Position numbers and translations under genes: made by a program. Positions 1 through 9,636 of a stretch of 64,000 nt of DNA are shown here, in pieces; within the stretch, counting starts at the first letter, position 1, and every line of letters starts with the position of its first letter. The stretch comes from Desulfobulbaceae bacterium. GTDB lineage: Bacteria; Desulfobacterota; Desulfobulbia; Desulfobulbales; Desulfocapsaceae. The stretch spans positions 372,001 to 436,000 of the forward strand of contig WSXV01000001.1 in assembly GCA_009773475.1 (NCBI GenBank), written 5' to 3'. The notes under the pieces were generated by a model. It searched no databases. It was not told where the DNA came from and saw only the letters and a program-made list of their open reading frames with translations.

Positions 1-105
1 AACCATGATGGCGCAGAACACCACCTGCAGGAAAAGCAGGGAGATTCCGGCGAAGACAGACAAGGTTGGACGGGCCGGCAGGTCAAGGCTTTGTGGACAG
101 TTCAT
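1..105 (-). CDS. N-terminal fragment of a membrane protein (runs off window)
   Basis: The first 35 codons of a gene that leaves the window at its left edge. The start ATG at 105-103 is preceded on the minus strand by AAAGGATCAATCCT, giving an AGGA ribosome site. The visible residues are a short polar stretch (MNCPQSLDLPARPTL) followed by an uninterrupted hydrophobic run, as in a first transmembrane helix or signal anchor. The family cannot be named from this much sequence. It lies upstream of, and on the same strand as, nothing else visible in the window. Confidence 0.5.
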   Translation of the reverse strand, partial: MNCPQSLDLPARPTLSVFAGISLLFLQVVFCAIMV

Positions 106-452
106 AGGATTGATCCTTTTTCTTAAGAAACGAGAAACTTAATAATAGCAGAGGATGAAAGGGGATATTCCGTACTGGTTACTATTGAGGCTATTTTATT
201 TTTCTGCACTACGATTACACTTGAATGGTAGCGGAATCAAGGGAAAAATGTAACAAAGTCTTTGGAAATGAACAAAAAGTATATGCCATGTTGGGAGAGT
301 TTTAGGGAGATGTGAGCTTTATAGAGGTGGAAAAAGGAACTGGTTTGTAGAAAGAAGCCGATAAAATGTAAAAAAGAAAGGGTTGAAAAGGTGAAAATTT
401 TTCTTTGCCGAGAGAATGAATTGAGCTGCTCTGTAAAACAGGCCTGGTTCGG
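106..452. other. Intergenic, AT-rich, no gene seen
   Basis: About 350 bases between the left-edge membrane gene and the end of the acyltransferase gene. The stretch is AT-rich with purine-rich runs. The only open frame crossing it (302-568, minus) overlaps the acyltransferase, has no family features and no ribosome site, and was not accepted. It probably holds the promoter of the left-edge gene. Confidence 0.4.
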
Positions 453-1190
453 CTAAGTTTCCTGGGCTCCCTTATTGAGGAGTTCGGCCACTTTGGCGTG
501 GACGAGAAGGGCCAGTTCCTGTTTGTTTTTGCTGCTGGAAAGATCTGTTGTGGGGATTGGATCACCAATCTTGATGGTGATTAGTCCGGGGCGGGCCAGG
601 AAGGTTCCTTTGGGCAGGATTGTGTAGGATCCTGAGAATGCGACGGGAACGATGGGGACTCCGGCCTTGATGGCGAGGAGCATGGCGCCTCCTTTGAAGG
701 GGTGAAGTTCCCCGTCCGCTGATCTGGTTCCTTCCGGAAAGATTAAAATTGAGGTACCGGCTTTAATCCGGTCTGCGGCCTTTTGCAGGCTTTTCAATGC
801 CTCCCTGCCTTGACTGCGATTAATGGCGATGGCTCCGGCGTTGGCCATGGCGCAACCAAGGAAAGGGATTCTGAACAGTTCTTCTTTGGCCAGCCAGCGG
901 AAGTCGCGGGGAAAGTAACCTTGAAAGCTGAAGATATCAAACTGGCTAAGGTGATTGGCGCAGTAGATATAGCCGCAATCGGGTGCGAGTTTGTCTGCCC
1001 CTTCGATCTTGACTCGTACTCCGGCGATGCGGCAAAACTGTCGTGCCCATTGTCGGGGTAGGTACTGCAGGCTCTTCTCATCCATACGAAAGAGAAAGAT
1101 GGCAACGAGAATGGCCAGGCTACAGTAGATGGTCACAAGGGGAGCGAGAAGCAGGAGCGCTCCCCCTCGAAAAAATGAAAGAGCAGTCAC
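453..1190 (-). CDS. plsC: 1-acyl-sn-glycerol-3-phosphate acyltransferase (PlsC family)
   Basis: Transfers an acyl group to the sn-2 position of lysophosphatidic acid at the inner membrane, a step of phospholipid synthesis. The 245-residue product has an N-terminal hydrophobic anchor, then the family blocks: the NHLSQFDIF catalytic motif (NHx4D), a conserved glycine/arginine block around AINRSQG, and the FPEGTRS substrate-binding motif. Length fits the family. The GTG start at 1190 overlaps the stop of the upstream epimerase as GTGA, indicating translational coupling; a TTG at 1205 would add five residues. Function is assigned on motifs; substrate chain length is unknown, and the epimerase partner suggests a dedicated lipid role. 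Confidence 0.9.
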   Translation of the reverse strand: MTALSFFRGGALLLLAPLVTIYCSLAILVAIFLFRMDEKSLQYLPRQWARQFCRIAGVRVKIEGADKLAPDCGYIYCANHLSQFDIFSFQGYFPRDFRWLAKEELFRIPFLGCAMANAGAIAINRSQGREALKSLQKAADRIKAGTSILIFPEGTRSADGELHPFKGGAMLLAIKAGVPIVPVAFSGSYTILPKGTFLARPGLITIKIGDPIPTTDLSSSKNKQELALLVHAKVAELLNKGAQET

Positions 1191-2341
1191 TTTGGGAGGT
1201 CGCAAAGGTCGATAAAGGGATTAATGGAGTCGTGATGGATACCTTCCAACAAGGTCCGGGGTTCAAATTTGAAGCCGACATCCACGGGGCTGTCTTTGAA
1301 CATGGCATCGTTAAACGTGGAGATGATGTTTTGCTGGCTCCAGCGGGTCAAGTAGTAGATGACCAGGGCCGGCAGTCTGGCGTAGACGGTTTCCTTGGGC
1401 ATGGGATCCTGGAAGCTGGATTGGGCCAGTTTGTGCGATGACAGGGTCTGGGTTTTGTAAAAACTTTCCAGAAACATCAGTTCCGGGGGAAGGGTTGCCC
1501 GAATGCCGAATTTTGCAAAGACCTTGAAGAGAGAGTTCATCATCTTTGTCCCCATGGTGGCGGCCGGATAAGGGATGTAGACCTCCCGTGGGGTTTTTAC
1601 CTCGAGATAGGATTTGATGGTGAGAATCAGATTGGCCAGATCCACTGGTTCTTTGTCGACAAAGTGATAGGTCTGGCCGGAGAACTCCTCACGATTCAGG
1701 AGGATGTGGTGGATAAAATAGGGGAGCTTGTTGGCATTGGTGTAGGAGTGGAGGACATTTTTTTTGGTGAAAAGGGCTGGCATGGTTTCATCGGCAATGG
1801 AAAAAAACAGGCGGTGAAACCCTTGAATTTTATGGTCGTGCTCGCCATACACCACGGACAGGCGAATGCAGGTGTAATCAAGTCCCACCGTTTCGTACAT
1901 GTGACGGAGGGTCATTTCTGCCATCAGTTTTGATTTTGCATAGTTGCTTAGATCGGAGGTGAGGGGTAAATGATCCTCTTCGGTTAGATCTTCACCATTG
2001 GGCAGGCAGGCAGCAGAACTGAAATGGATGTAGGGAATCTTAAGGGCAGCGGCGGCCCGGGCGATATTGAGTGCGCCGAGATAGTTGACTTCAAAGGCCA
2101 GTTGGCACTCCGAGCCAATGTTGGCAATGGCGGTGTTGATAATAAAATCAGGACGATGTCGTTTCAGGTAATCACGGATATCGCTGCAGCTTCTGATGGA
2201 GAGCTTCTTGCTGCTTGGGGCTCGGAGTGATATGGAGTCTGGAGTTGTATTCTTGAAATAGTTGTCAATGGTGCCGCCGATGAGGCCGGAACCGCCAATG
2301 AGAACGCCATGCAGCTTCTTTTTAGGGGTATTTGTCAGCAT
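1187..2341 (-). CDS. NAD-dependent epimerase/dehydratase (extended SDR)
   Basis: A 384-residue extended short-chain dehydrogenase. Near the N-terminus GGSGLIGG is the GxxGxxG dinucleotide-binding loop. HFSSAACLP supplies the catalytic serine region and NYAKSKL the YxxxK pair, so the active-site set is complete. The ATG at 2341 has AAGGA seven bases upstream. It overlaps plsC by four bases (GTGA) and the two should be one transcript. The C-terminal ~130 residues resemble no subfamily I can name; sugar epimerase, sterol-like dehydrogenase and acyl-reductase roles are all possible. Pairing with plsC favours a lipid or glycolipid substrate (inference). Confidence 0.75.
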   Translation of the reverse strand: MLTNTPKKKLHGVLIGGSGLIGGTIDNYFKNTTPDSISLRAPSSKKLSIRSCSDIRDYLKRHRPDFIINTAIANIGSECQLAFEVNYLGALNIARAAAALKIPYIHFSSAACLPNGEDLTEEDHLPLTSDLSNYAKSKLMAEMTLRHMYETVGLDYTCIRLSVVYGEHDHKIQGFHRLFFSIADETMPALFTKKNVLHSYTNANKLPYFIHHILLNREEFSGQTYHFVDKEPVDLANLILTIKSYLEVKTPREVYIPYPAATMGTKMMNSLFKVFAKFGIRATLPPELMFLESFYKTQTLSSHKLAQSSFQDPMPKETVYARLPALVIYYLTRWSQQNIISTFNDAMFKDSPVDVGFKFEPRTLLEGIHHDSINPFIDLCDLPK

Positions 2342-2425
2342 ATGCAGTCCTTATACTACGAAGAATAAATCATTCATTCCGGAAAAAGTGACTGAACTAT
2401 GGAAATATTGGAAACGCTACGGACT

Positions 2426-2465
2426 CCCGTGTGAGAGCAAACTTGCCGGCTTGTTCTCACACGGG
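2426..2465 (-). terminator. Hairpin after isocitrate dehydrogenase gene
   Basis: CCCGTGTGAGA pairs perfectly with TCTCACACGGG across an 18-base centre that adds a further CAA/TTG pairing. It lies between the icd stop and the epimerase start, so it can end icd transcription. No long T-run follows on the minus strand. A second inverted repeat, AACAGGTTC/GAACCTGTT at 2485-2493 and 2519-2527, lies just before it. Confidence 0.5.
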
Positions 2466-2543
2466 GAAACTGCTACCTCACCGTAACAGGTTCGTAAAGT
2501 TTGGGCTTTTTAGGGCTGGAACCTGTTGCCGCGTGATATGGGA

Positions 2544-3758
2544 TTATTGTGCCAGCATGCGGTCCAGTCGTCCGCGAATTTCGACGATGAACTCGCGGGT
2601 GCTGACCACCTTGGGATCTTTTATCTCGGTGATGAGGGCTAGGTCCTTGGTCATGCAGCCATCCTCAATGGTATCCAAGGAGGCCTTTTCGAGGGTCTCG
2701 GCAAAGGTGACAAGCTCTGGAATGGCATCCAGCTGACCTCGTTTTTTAAGTGCCCCGGTCCAGGCAAAGAGGGTGGCCATGCAGTTGGTTGAGGTTTCTT
2801 CGCCCTTGAGATGGCGATAGTAATGGCGGGTGACGGTGCCGTGGGCGGCCTCGTATTCAAAGCAGCCATCCGGCGACACCAGGACACTGGTCATCATGGC
2901 CAGGGAACCGAAGGCCGTGGCCACCATGTCGCTCATCACGTCGCCGTCGTAGTTCTTGCAGGCCCAGATAAACCCTCCCCGGGAGCGAATGACCCGGGCC
3001 ACCGCGTCATCTATGAGGGTGTAGAAGTATTCGATGCCGGCGGCCTCGAATTGCTGGGCATATTCCACATCATAAATTTCCTGCATGATGTCTTTGAAGG
3101 TATGATCGTAGATCTTGGAGATGGTGTCCTTGGTTGAAAACCAGAGATCCTGTTTGGTGTCGAGGGCATAATTGAAGCAGGCATGGGCGAAGCTTGCGAT
3201 GGAGCTGTCTTTATTATGTATCCCCTGAATGATGCCGGACCCTTCAAAATCGTAGATGGTTTCGCGCCACTGTTTTCCGTTTTCAGCGGTGAATACCAGC
3301 TCTGCCTTGCCCGGACAGGGGACGCGGTACTCGGTATTGCGATAGATGTCACCATAGGCGTGACGGGCAATGGTGATCGGCGCTTCCCAGGTTCGAACCG
3401 AGGGCTTGATGCAATTGACCACCAGCGGGGCGCGAAAGACGGTGCCGTCGAGGATGGCACGGATGGTACCGTTGGGACTTTTCCACATGCTTTTGAGTTG
3501 GTACTCTTCGACACGCTGGGCATTCGGAGTAATCGTGGCGCATTTGACGCCGACGCCGTACTTCTTAATCGCCTCTGCCGCTGCAGTGGTGACACTATCG
3601 CTGGTCTCATCACGGTGGGGCAGGCCCAGGTCATAATATTCCGTCTTCAAATCTATATAGGGCAGGAGCAGCTCGCTTTTGATATCGGCCCAGATGATGC
3701 GGGTCATCTCGTCGCCATCCATTTCGACAAGCGGGGTGGTCATCCTGATTGCGGTCAT
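2544..3758 (-). CDS. icd: NADP-dependent isocitrate dehydrogenase, homodimeric eukaryotic-like type
   Basis: Oxidatively decarboxylates isocitrate to 2-oxoglutarate in the TCA cycle, or reverses this in reductive carbon flow. The 404-residue protein matches the eukaryotic-type dimeric family in length and blocks: [13 protein letters not shown] at the N-terminus, the [10 protein letters not shown] and [17 protein letters not shown] substrate loops, [10 protein letters not shown], and [12 protein letters not shown] for cofactor binding. The ATG at 3758 has a strong GGAGGA site seven bases upstream. It stands alone with no other TCA gene beside it. Assignment is firm; cofactor preference is inferred from subfamily. 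Confidence 0.95.
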   Translation of the reverse strand: MTAIRMTTPLVEMDGDEMTRIIWADIKSELLLPYIDLKTEYYDLGLPHRDETSDSVTTAAAEAIKKYGVGVKCATITPNAQRVEEYQLKSMWKSPNGTIRAILDGTVFRAPLVVNCIKPSVRTWEAPITIARHAYGDIYRNTEYRVPCPGKAELVFTAENGKQWRETIYDFEGSGIIQGIHNKDSSIASFAHACFNYALDTKQDLWFSTKDTISKIYDHTFKDIMQEIYDVEYAQQFEAAGIEYFYTLIDDAVARVIRSRGGFIWACKNYDGDVMSDMVATAFGSLAMMTSVLVSPDGCFEYEAAHGTVTRHYYRHLKGEETSTNCMATLFAWTGALKKRGQLDAIPELVTFAETLEKASLDTIEDGCMTKDLALITEIKDPKVVSTREFIVEIRGRLDRMLAQ

Positions 3759-4265
3759 TGAAAATTCCTCCGGTTAACGTTTATTCCTTCAAGAAAAAGT
3801 GTCATGGCAGCGGAATAACTGCCTGCCATGGCACTTTATTGTCTGCAAGTGCTGTTAAGGGATGCAGGAAGACAGCCTGCTCAAAACAAAAAATATCTTA
3901 GCATAGGAGATAATCGATCTGCCAGCTTTTTTCTATGGCAGGGGGACCGGACCGCTTTTTTTATGATGCCGAATCAGACGAAGGGAGAAAATGATGGCAG
4001 AGGAGAATTTTCTTGTCTTGACAACAGGGAACTGGGCTCGATACAACGAGTGGGTGGATCGTTTAGGAGCCGTTACGAAATAACTTAGCCATTTCTATTC
4101 ATTTTGTTACGGATCCTTATGCCGCTCCAGTCAACTCATTGGCCATGGTGTTTTTTACAGCGGCTTAGAAGCCGTTGCGCCAAAAGGCAAGAGAATCCAT
4201 CATAACCGCATCAAATGAGGGCTCCGTTGCACTTTTTAACACTCCAGAATTGCTTTCTTTAGCCC
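3759..4265. other. Intergenic between divergent icd and comF
   Basis: About 500 bases holding the divergent promoters. An 86-codon frame at 3828-4088 has no ribosome site and no recognisable residues and was not accepted. TGGCAGC and GCTGCCA-like repeats flank the icd start side but give no strong hairpin. Nothing further is seen. Confidence 0.4.
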
Positions 4266-5012
4266 ATGCGTCCCTGGAGAGCATGGGCCAGAGGTTTGGT
4301 GGAATTGATTTTCCCGGCCCGTTGTTATTTCTGCCGGGTCAACCTGGTGCATCGAGGGGAGGTGGTCTGCCCCGAGTGCCTTGCGTTGATTCATTATCTC
4401 CATTCTCCTCTCTGTTCCTGCTGTGGCCGGGAGCTTCCCGACAGCGGCGGCGGCGATCATCTCTGCGGTGCCTGTCTGCGGAAGCCGCCGGTGTATGCCT
4501 GGTCGCGGGCCGTCGTCTGCTATGCCTCTCCGGTTAGTCACCTTCTCCATCGTTTGAAATACGCCTCCGATACCCGGGCGCTGCCGGCCTTGGTGCAGGT
4601 TGTTGCTCCCTTTAGGGAGGTGCTGAGGCAAGAATTTCAGTGGGAGACCGATCGCATCGTCCCGGTGCCGCTCTTTTCCGCCCGGTTGAAAAAGCGGGGA
4701 CTCAATCAGTCCCTGCTGCTTGCTAAAATTTTTTTCCCGCAAGCCGGGGAAGCCCTGCTGGTGGACATCTTGATTCGCACGCGCAATACCCCACCGCAAA
4801 CAACCCTGGATGGGGTTGCCAGAAGAAAAAATCTCAGAGCCGCCTTTGCGGTCAGGGATCCATTGGCAATCTGCGGAAGAAGGATTTTTCTTGTTGATGA
4901 TGTGCTGACCACCGGTACGACGGTGACGGAGTGTGCCAGGGCCCTGCTTGCGGCCGGGGCCCGCGAAATTCGAGTCGTGACGGTGGCCCGGGTGGCAGGC
5001 AGCAGGGAATAA
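4266..5012 (+). CDS. comF: ComF family phosphoribosyltransferase-like protein
   Basis: A 248-residue ComF/GntX family protein. The N-terminal 70 residues carry a double zinc-ribbon pattern (CYFC...CPEC and CSCCG...CGAC). The C-terminal half is a type I phosphoribosyltransferase fold ending in the PRPP loop IFLVDDVLTTGTT, preceded by RIVPVPLFSARLKKRGLNQS. Family members act in DNA uptake in competent bacteria, but the reaction is unsettled and many non-competent bacteria carry it. It stands alone here; no other competence genes are nearby. The start has no clear ribosome site, so a few residues either way are possible. Confidence 0.85.
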   Translation: MRPWRAWARGLVELIFPARCYFCRVNLVHRGEVVCPECLALIHYLHSPLCSCCGRELPDSGGGDHLCGACLRKPPVYAWSRAVVCYASPVSHLLHRLKYASDTRALPALVQVVAPFREVLRQEFQWETDRIVPVPLFSARLKKRGLNQSLLLAKIFFPQAGEALLVDILIRTRNTPPQTTLDGVARRKNLRAAFAVRDPLAICGRRIFLVDDVLTTGTTVTECARALLAAGAREIRVVTVARVAGSRE

Positions 5013-5925
5013 CCCCAGGACAAGCCCTGCATCCGCAATTTCTTAGCCCCCTTTTTCAAGCCTCCAGCTTTTTTGCAATATCCTTCCACCACTGAGGCTT
5101 CCAAGGACTTATGTGTCTTCCCCGCCCCGCCCCTTCCGAACAATTTGTCAGACAGCAGTCTCATCTGAGTATTGCTGTCTTCTTTGGATATCCCTATACA
5201 ATGGCGCGGTAAATTCCATTGAAGCCCATTGATTCATTGTTGTTGATGTCCCCCTCAAAGGCGTGAAAGGGAATGTCGCTGGTCCCCACATTGCACGTTG
5301 TGCAGTGTGGGCAGAGTTGTGTGCAAGGTGTCTTTGGAAAAAAATAAAAGAGAAAAAACAATTGTACGGGAGTGGTTGATATAGCGGCATAATCAAAAAC
5401 TAACTTAAGGAATATTGCGTTAATAAGAGATATTTTTTGCTTTATTGATTTATGTTGAGATCGTAAATTTTGAACAATTGTTGATAACTTGTGGAGCGGA
5501 TGAATAACCTGCGAAGATAACACGATAAAAAAGAGTCCTTTTGCTGATGCCCGAAATGCGGGGAGTTAGCGTTGGGAATGGGCTGAAAATCACGTTGGAC
5601 AGGCCTATGCAAAAAGAGGGGTGAGGGATGAAGAGTGTCGATAAAACTGGGATCAATCGACTTTGACGGAAATCCTGATTTCGGTTTTTATCGGGGAATG
5701 ATTTGATGAGGTGTTGATTTCAGTCAATGACAAAAAGGTCTAGTCAGTGCTGTAAAAAAGGTGCAAAATGGTCTTGAGGAAGATGTCGCTGTTGATTGTG
5801 GAGGGGTCTTTTTTTCTTTTTTAGATGTTTTCAAAAGGGCAGGTTGGCTGATTATGGGCATTAATTGTCCAAAACAGCTGTTCACTAGTGATCGATGTTG
5901 ACAGTAAAGAAAGGTGGTAAGAAGG
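5013..5925. other. Long AT-rich region upstream of dnaA, possible oriC
   Basis: A 0.9 kb non-coding stretch directly before dnaA. It becomes very AT-rich around 5320-5560 and 5790-5830, as replication origins do, and contains ATTGTTGATAACTTGTGGAG at 5477, which resembles a degenerate DnaA box. I could not find a clear cluster of TTATCCACA boxes, and dnaN is not next to dnaA, so an origin is only possible. A 12-bp hairpin lies at 5285-5311. It must at least contain the dnaA promoter. Confidence 0.3.
5285..5311. promoter_or_regulatory. Hairpin CCCACATTGCAC / GTGCAGTGTGGG
   Basis: Twelve-base arms with one T-G wobble and a GTT loop. It sits about 270 bases after comF and 610 before dnaA. No T-run follows on either side, so it is not a typical intrinsic terminator. 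It could be a structured RNA element or a protein site; no function can be assigned. Confidence 0.3.
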
Positions 5926-7260
5926 ATGGCTATGGTGTGGCAAAAAGTAAAAGAGAGCTTGCGTACAGCCCTGGTTGAGAATATTTACACCCTGTGGATT
6001 GAACCCCTGGCATGTGTCCAGTGTGACGAAGAAACGATCCGGCTTGCCTGCCCGGATCGTTTCTATCGGGCCCATCTGAGTCAGCATCATCTGGGGCTGA
6101 TTCAAGACTGTGTCAATGCCGTCGATGGGAATAAACGGCAGGTTGTTCTGTGTGAGGCAAGTCAGAAAGCTTTGCCTCCCTCGTCACCCACCGTTCAGTT
6201 GCGTTTACCCCATATTTCCGCCGGAGGCTCGCATGTCCGGTCCCTGCACCCCCGGTATACCTTTGATGAGTTCATGGAAGGGGAGAGCAACCTCCTCGCC
6301 CTGTCTGCCTGCAAATCCATGGCTGAAGGCAAGGATACCGTTGGTCCCTGTCTGTATATCAACAGTTCCACCGGCCTTGGCAAAAGTCATCTGACCCATG
6401 CGATTGCCCATCAGATCCTTGCCACCTCGCCTGCGACCCGCCTCTATTATCTCACTGCCCAGCAGTTCTCATCCGAGATGGTGCGTGAGATACAGGCTAA
6501 CAGCATGGATCGCTTCAAGCGGAAATATCATGATAATTGCGATATTCTCCTGGTGGAAGATGTCCACTCGCTGACCGGCAAAAAAAAGACCCAGGAAGAG
6601 TTGAATGAAATCCTTGATACCTTGATTAAGGGGGGGAAAAAAATAATCCTCACCGCCAATAGCGCCCCTCGGGAATTGAACGGCATTGACAATGAGTTTC
6701 GATCCCGTATGACGGCCGGACTGGTCACCTCCATCCAGGCACCGGATCTCCAGACCCGCGAGCGGATCGTGCTGAAAAAAGCCCAATTGATGGGAATTAC
6801 TCTGCACGAGGAATTTATCACCTATCTGGCACAACATATCAAGGGGGATGTTCGACGGATCGAGTCAGCTATCCACGCCATTCGGGCAAAATCTGCGCTT
6901 TTGGGAGGCAGGGTGGAGATGGCCCTGATTCGTGAGGTGGTGGAAGGGATTGTCGGAAGCCCGGATGATCTTTCGGCGTTGTCCATCAGTGAGTTTGTCG
7001 GTGCCCAGTTTCAGGTGAGCGTCCTCGATATGCAGTCGCGGACCCGTAAGAAAGGGATCGTCTTTCCCCGCCAGGTGGCCATGTATTTGAGCCGACTGCA
7101 TACCAAGGATTCCCTGGCCGACATCGGCAAGGTCTTTGGCCGCGATCATGCCACCGTCCTGCATGCGATCAAAGTGGTGAGTGATCGTATTCTGCGGGAT
7201 GCTTCTATCTCCTCCCAGGTTGAACTCTTGAATAAAAAAGTCAAACGGATAGAGATCTGA
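5926..7260 (+). CDS. dnaA: Chromosomal replication initiator DnaA (divergent)
   Basis: Binds origin DNA and ATP to open the duplex for replication. The ~444-residue product has the DnaA order: an N-terminal interaction domain (VWQKVKESLRT), an AAA+ domain with NSSTGLGKSHLTHAI as Walker A and ILLVEDVHSL as Walker B, and domain IV with the signature FGRDHATVLHAI. Two deviations are notable. The first Walker A glycine is serine (usual GGVGLGKT) and the Walker B second acid is glutamate where DID/IDDI is usual. The start may be ATG 5926 (AGGTGG eight bases upstream) or 5932 (AAGAAGG six bases upstream). dnaN and gyrB are absent, so this may be a second DnaA copy. Confidence 0.85.
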   Translation: MAMVWQKVKESLRTALVENIYTLWIEPLACVQCDEETIRLACPDRFYRAHLSQHHLGLIQDCVNAVDGNKRQVVLCEASQKALPPSSPTVQLRLPHISAGGSHVRSLHPRYTFDEFMEGESNLLALSACKSMAEGKDTVGPCLYINSSTGLGKSHLTHAIAHQILATSPATRLYYLTAQQFSSEMVREIQANSMDRFKRKYHDNCDILLVEDVHSLTGKKKTQEELNEILDTLIKGGKKIILTANSAPRELNGIDNEFRSRMTAGLVTSIQAPDLQTRERIVLKKAQLMGITLHEEFITYLAQHIKGDVRRIESAIHAIRAKSALLGGRVEMALIREVVEGIVGSPDDLSALSISEFVGAQFQVSVLDMQSRTRKKGIVFPRQVAMYLSRLHTKDSLADIGKVFGRDHATVLHAIKVVSDRILRDASISSQVELLNKKVKRIEI

Positions 7261-7261
7261 T

Positions 7262-7287
7262 CACCCATTGATTAATAATGATGGGTG
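7262..7287 (+). terminator. Short hairpin after dnaA
   Basis: CACCCAT and ATGGGTG form a 7-bp stem immediately after the dnaA stop. The region 7290-7585 before potA has no accepted gene; it also contains GACAC/GTGTC around 7423-7436. There is no T-run, so termination is uncertain. Confidence 0.35.
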
Positions 7288-7585
7288 TGTCTCCCGATGA
7301 CTTCCAGGGAGAGGGAACTCGAGGCGTATTTTTTATGGTGGGAGCGGGTCATTTTAGTCATATGGTAAACCTCCGGGAACACCACCGTCTGCTTGATTTC
7401 TCATTTCTTTTCTGCTATGAAGACACGTATGTGTCCACGGGGATGGCAGCGGTTGCGTAGTTGATCCTTCTGCAGCCTTATTCGCTTTTCTCTCTGGGCC
7501 AAGGGTGTTTGTTGTTCCTGTTCTGCTCGTTGTTTTTCAGGCCGGGAATATGGTATGGGTCTTCACAGGAAGGGAGAATGGTGCA

Positions 7586-8722
7586 TTGCTGGAAATAGTC
7601 AATGTCTCGCGACACTTTGATACCTTTGTAGCCTTGGACAAGGTGTCTCTGCATATTGAAGCGGGCGAATTTTTTACCCTGCTTGGGCCATCCGGCTGTG
7701 GGAAAACCACCCTGCTCCGCCTGATTGCGGGATTTGACCAACCCGATGGCGGCGATATCCTCCTTGATGGCAAAAGTATTATTGCTGTCCCCCCTGAAGA
7801 CCGTCCCCTGCACACCATCTTTCAGAATTATGCCCTCTTTCCCCACATGACCGTGGCGGAGAATATTGCCTTTCCCCTGCGCATGGCGCGAGTTGCTAAA
7901 CAAGATATCCGCACCCGGGTGGCAGAGGCCCTCGAGGATGTGCGGCTGCCGGATAAGGGCAATCAATATCCGGATGCCTTGTCGGGCGGCCAGAAACAAC
8001 GAATTGCCATCGCCCGGGCCCTGGTCAACCGGCCCCGACTGCTGCTCCTGGATGAACCCCTGTCGGCGCTGGATGCCAAATTGCGTGAACAGATGCAGAT
8101 TGAGCTGATCGACCTGCAGAAAGATATTGGTATTACTTTTATTTACGTGACCCATGATCAAGGGGAGGCCCTGGCCTTGTCGCACCGAATTGCGGTGATG
8201 GATCACGGCAGGATTATTCAGGTGGATGAGCCTTCCCGGCTCTACGGATATCCCGGCAGCCGTTTTGTGGCCGATTTTATCGGCAAGTGTAATCTGCTGG
8301 ACGGCAAAGTCAGTGAGCAACAGGGCAGCCGGGTCACCGTTGAACTGGATGGCCTCGGTTCGGTCTATGTGAGCGGGCTGGAAACGCAGTTTGCTGTCGG
8401 CAGCCGGTGTGCCCTGACATTGCGTCCGGAAAAGATCCGAATCAGTCGCTCTTCAGCCATCCCTGGAGCGAGCGATACCCTTTCTTCGCCGGCCGATCCC
8501 TCCCCTTTGAGTTCCTTTGACGGGGAGTCCCATTTCCCCGGGTATGTCCATGATATGCTCTACCTTGGCGATGTGACGGTCTATAATGTGACCCTGGCCA
8601 ATGGCGTGCTGCTGGAAACCCTGCTGGCTAACTCGGCTTCCGGAAGGACCAATTTCTTTGAGATCGGTGATCAGGTTGAGGTTGCCTGGTCATGTGACGC
8701 CGGTCATCTGGTGTTGGACTGA
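7586..8722 (+). CDS. potA: Spermidine/putrescine ABC transporter, ATPase subunit PotA
   Basis: Hydrolyses ATP to drive polyamine import through PotB and PotC. The sequence has Walker A GPSGCGKTT, Q-loop FQNYALFPH, signature LSGGQKQR, Walker B LLLLDEPLSALD and H-loop THDQ, then a C-terminal OB/TOBE-like extension that includes LTLRPEKIRIS. The TTG at 7586 is preferred because AGGAAGGGAG lies eight bases upstream and it gives the usual MLEIVNVS beginning. An ATG at 7550 would add 12 residues with a poorer ribosome site. It is first in a potABCD operon with a five-base gap to potB. Confidence 0.9.
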   Translation: MLEIVNVSRHFDTFVALDKVSLHIEAGEFFTLLGPSGCGKTTLLRLIAGFDQPDGGDILLDGKSIIAVPPEDRPLHTIFQNYALFPHMTVAENIAFPLRMARVAKQDIRTRVAEALEDVRLPDKGNQYPDALSGGQKQRIAIARALVNRPRLLLLDEPLSALDAKLREQMQIELIDLQKDIGITFIYVTHDQGEALALSHRIAVMDHGRIIQVDEPSRLYGYPGSRFVADFIGKCNLLDGKVSEQQGSRVTVELDGLGSVYVSGLETQFAVGSRCALTLRPEKIRISRSSAIPGASDTLSSPADPSPLSSFDGESHFPGYVHDMLYLGDVTVYNVTLANGVLLETLLANSASGRTNFFEIGDQVEVAWSCDAGHLVLD

Positions 8723-8727
8723 TTGCC

Positions 8728-9636
8728 ATGCTGAAAACCGTGCAGGGCAAGGCCTGGTCCAAGTATCTGCTCTCCTTGCCACCCATGGCATATCTGCTGA
8801 TATTCTTTGCGGCGCCGACGCTGATCATGCTCTTTTCCTCGTTCCGCTATCCCGGCGAATACGGGGGGCTGGCGCCCTGGCTGGTGCAGGATGGCGGTCA
8901 GTGGACCTTTGATCTGACCCTGGAGAGCTGGCAGCGCCTCTTTGGCACCGATATTTATCTGCGTCTCTTTGTCAAATCCATCGGCTATGCGATCTGCACC
9001 ACCCTGTTCTGCATGGTCATGGCCTACCCTCTGGCCCTGATGATTGCCCGCAGCGGCCGCAAGTCTCGTGATCTGCTGCTGTTGCTGGTGATTCTGCCGT
9101 TCTGGAGTAATTTTCTGGTACGTATCTATGCCTGGATGATTATCTTCAGTCCGGTGGGCGCACTCACCCGCATCCTCAACGGGGTCCTTGATCTCTTCGG
9201 GGTAGGCCCGGTCACCCTGATGTACAGCCCGACGGCGATGATTGTCTGTCTGGTGTATGTGCATCTTCCCTTCATGGTTCTGCCCCTGTACGCCAATCTG
9301 GAAAAGCATGATCCGTATCTGCTCGATGCGGCCCAGGATCTGGGCGCCGGCAAATGGCGGCGGTTCTGGCTCATCACCTGGCCCCTGTCTCTGCCAGGGA
9401 TCACCGCCGGCTCGATTCTGGTTTTTATTCCGGTGCTGGGGATGTTTGCCATTCCCGATCTTCTCGGCGGCACCGATGGCATCATGATTGGCAACGTTAT
9501 TAAACAGCAGTTTATGGAGTCGCGGGACTGGCCTTTCGGCAGTGTTCTGTCCATGGTCCTGACCGTGGCGGCGGTGGCGGTGGTTTTGCTTGGCTCCCGA
9601 TTGAGCAGACAGCGTGCCGGGATGAGTGGCTCATGA
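8728..9636 (+). CDS. potB: Spermidine/putrescine ABC transporter permease PotB
   Basis: One of the two inner-membrane channel subunits of the polyamine importer. The 302-residue protein has six or so hydrophobic segments, starting with YLLIFFAAPTLIMLF, and the permease EAA-type loop LDAAQDLGAGKWRRFWLI that docks on PotA. Length and order fit the family. It follows potA by five bases and overlaps potC by four (ATGA), so the genes are translationally coupled. Confidence 0.93.
   Translation: MLKTVQGKAWSKYLLSLPPMAYLLIFFAAPTLIMLFSSFRYPGEYGGLAPWLVQDGGQWTFDLTLESWQRLFGTDIYLRLFVKSIGYAICTTLFCMVMAYPLALMIARSGRKSRDLLLLLVILPFWSNFLVRIYAWMIIFSPVGALTRILNGVLDLFGVGPVTLMYSPTAMIVCLVYVHLPFMVLPLYANLEKHDPYLLDAAQDLGAGKWRRFWLITWPLSLPGITAGSILVFIPVLGMFAIPDLLGGTDGIMIGNVIKQQFMESRDWPFGSVLSMVLTVAAVAVVLLGSRLSRQRAGMSGS

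Noticed and set aside
2811-3761. Long plus-strand frames opposite icd
   Set aside because: Mirror frames of a GC-biased real gene on the other strand.
3828-4088. 86-codon frame between icd and comF
   Set aside because: No ribosome site, odd composition and no recognisable motif.
5013-5925. Confident oriC call
   Set aside because: AT-rich and next to dnaA, but no cluster of TTATCCACA boxes was found by eye.
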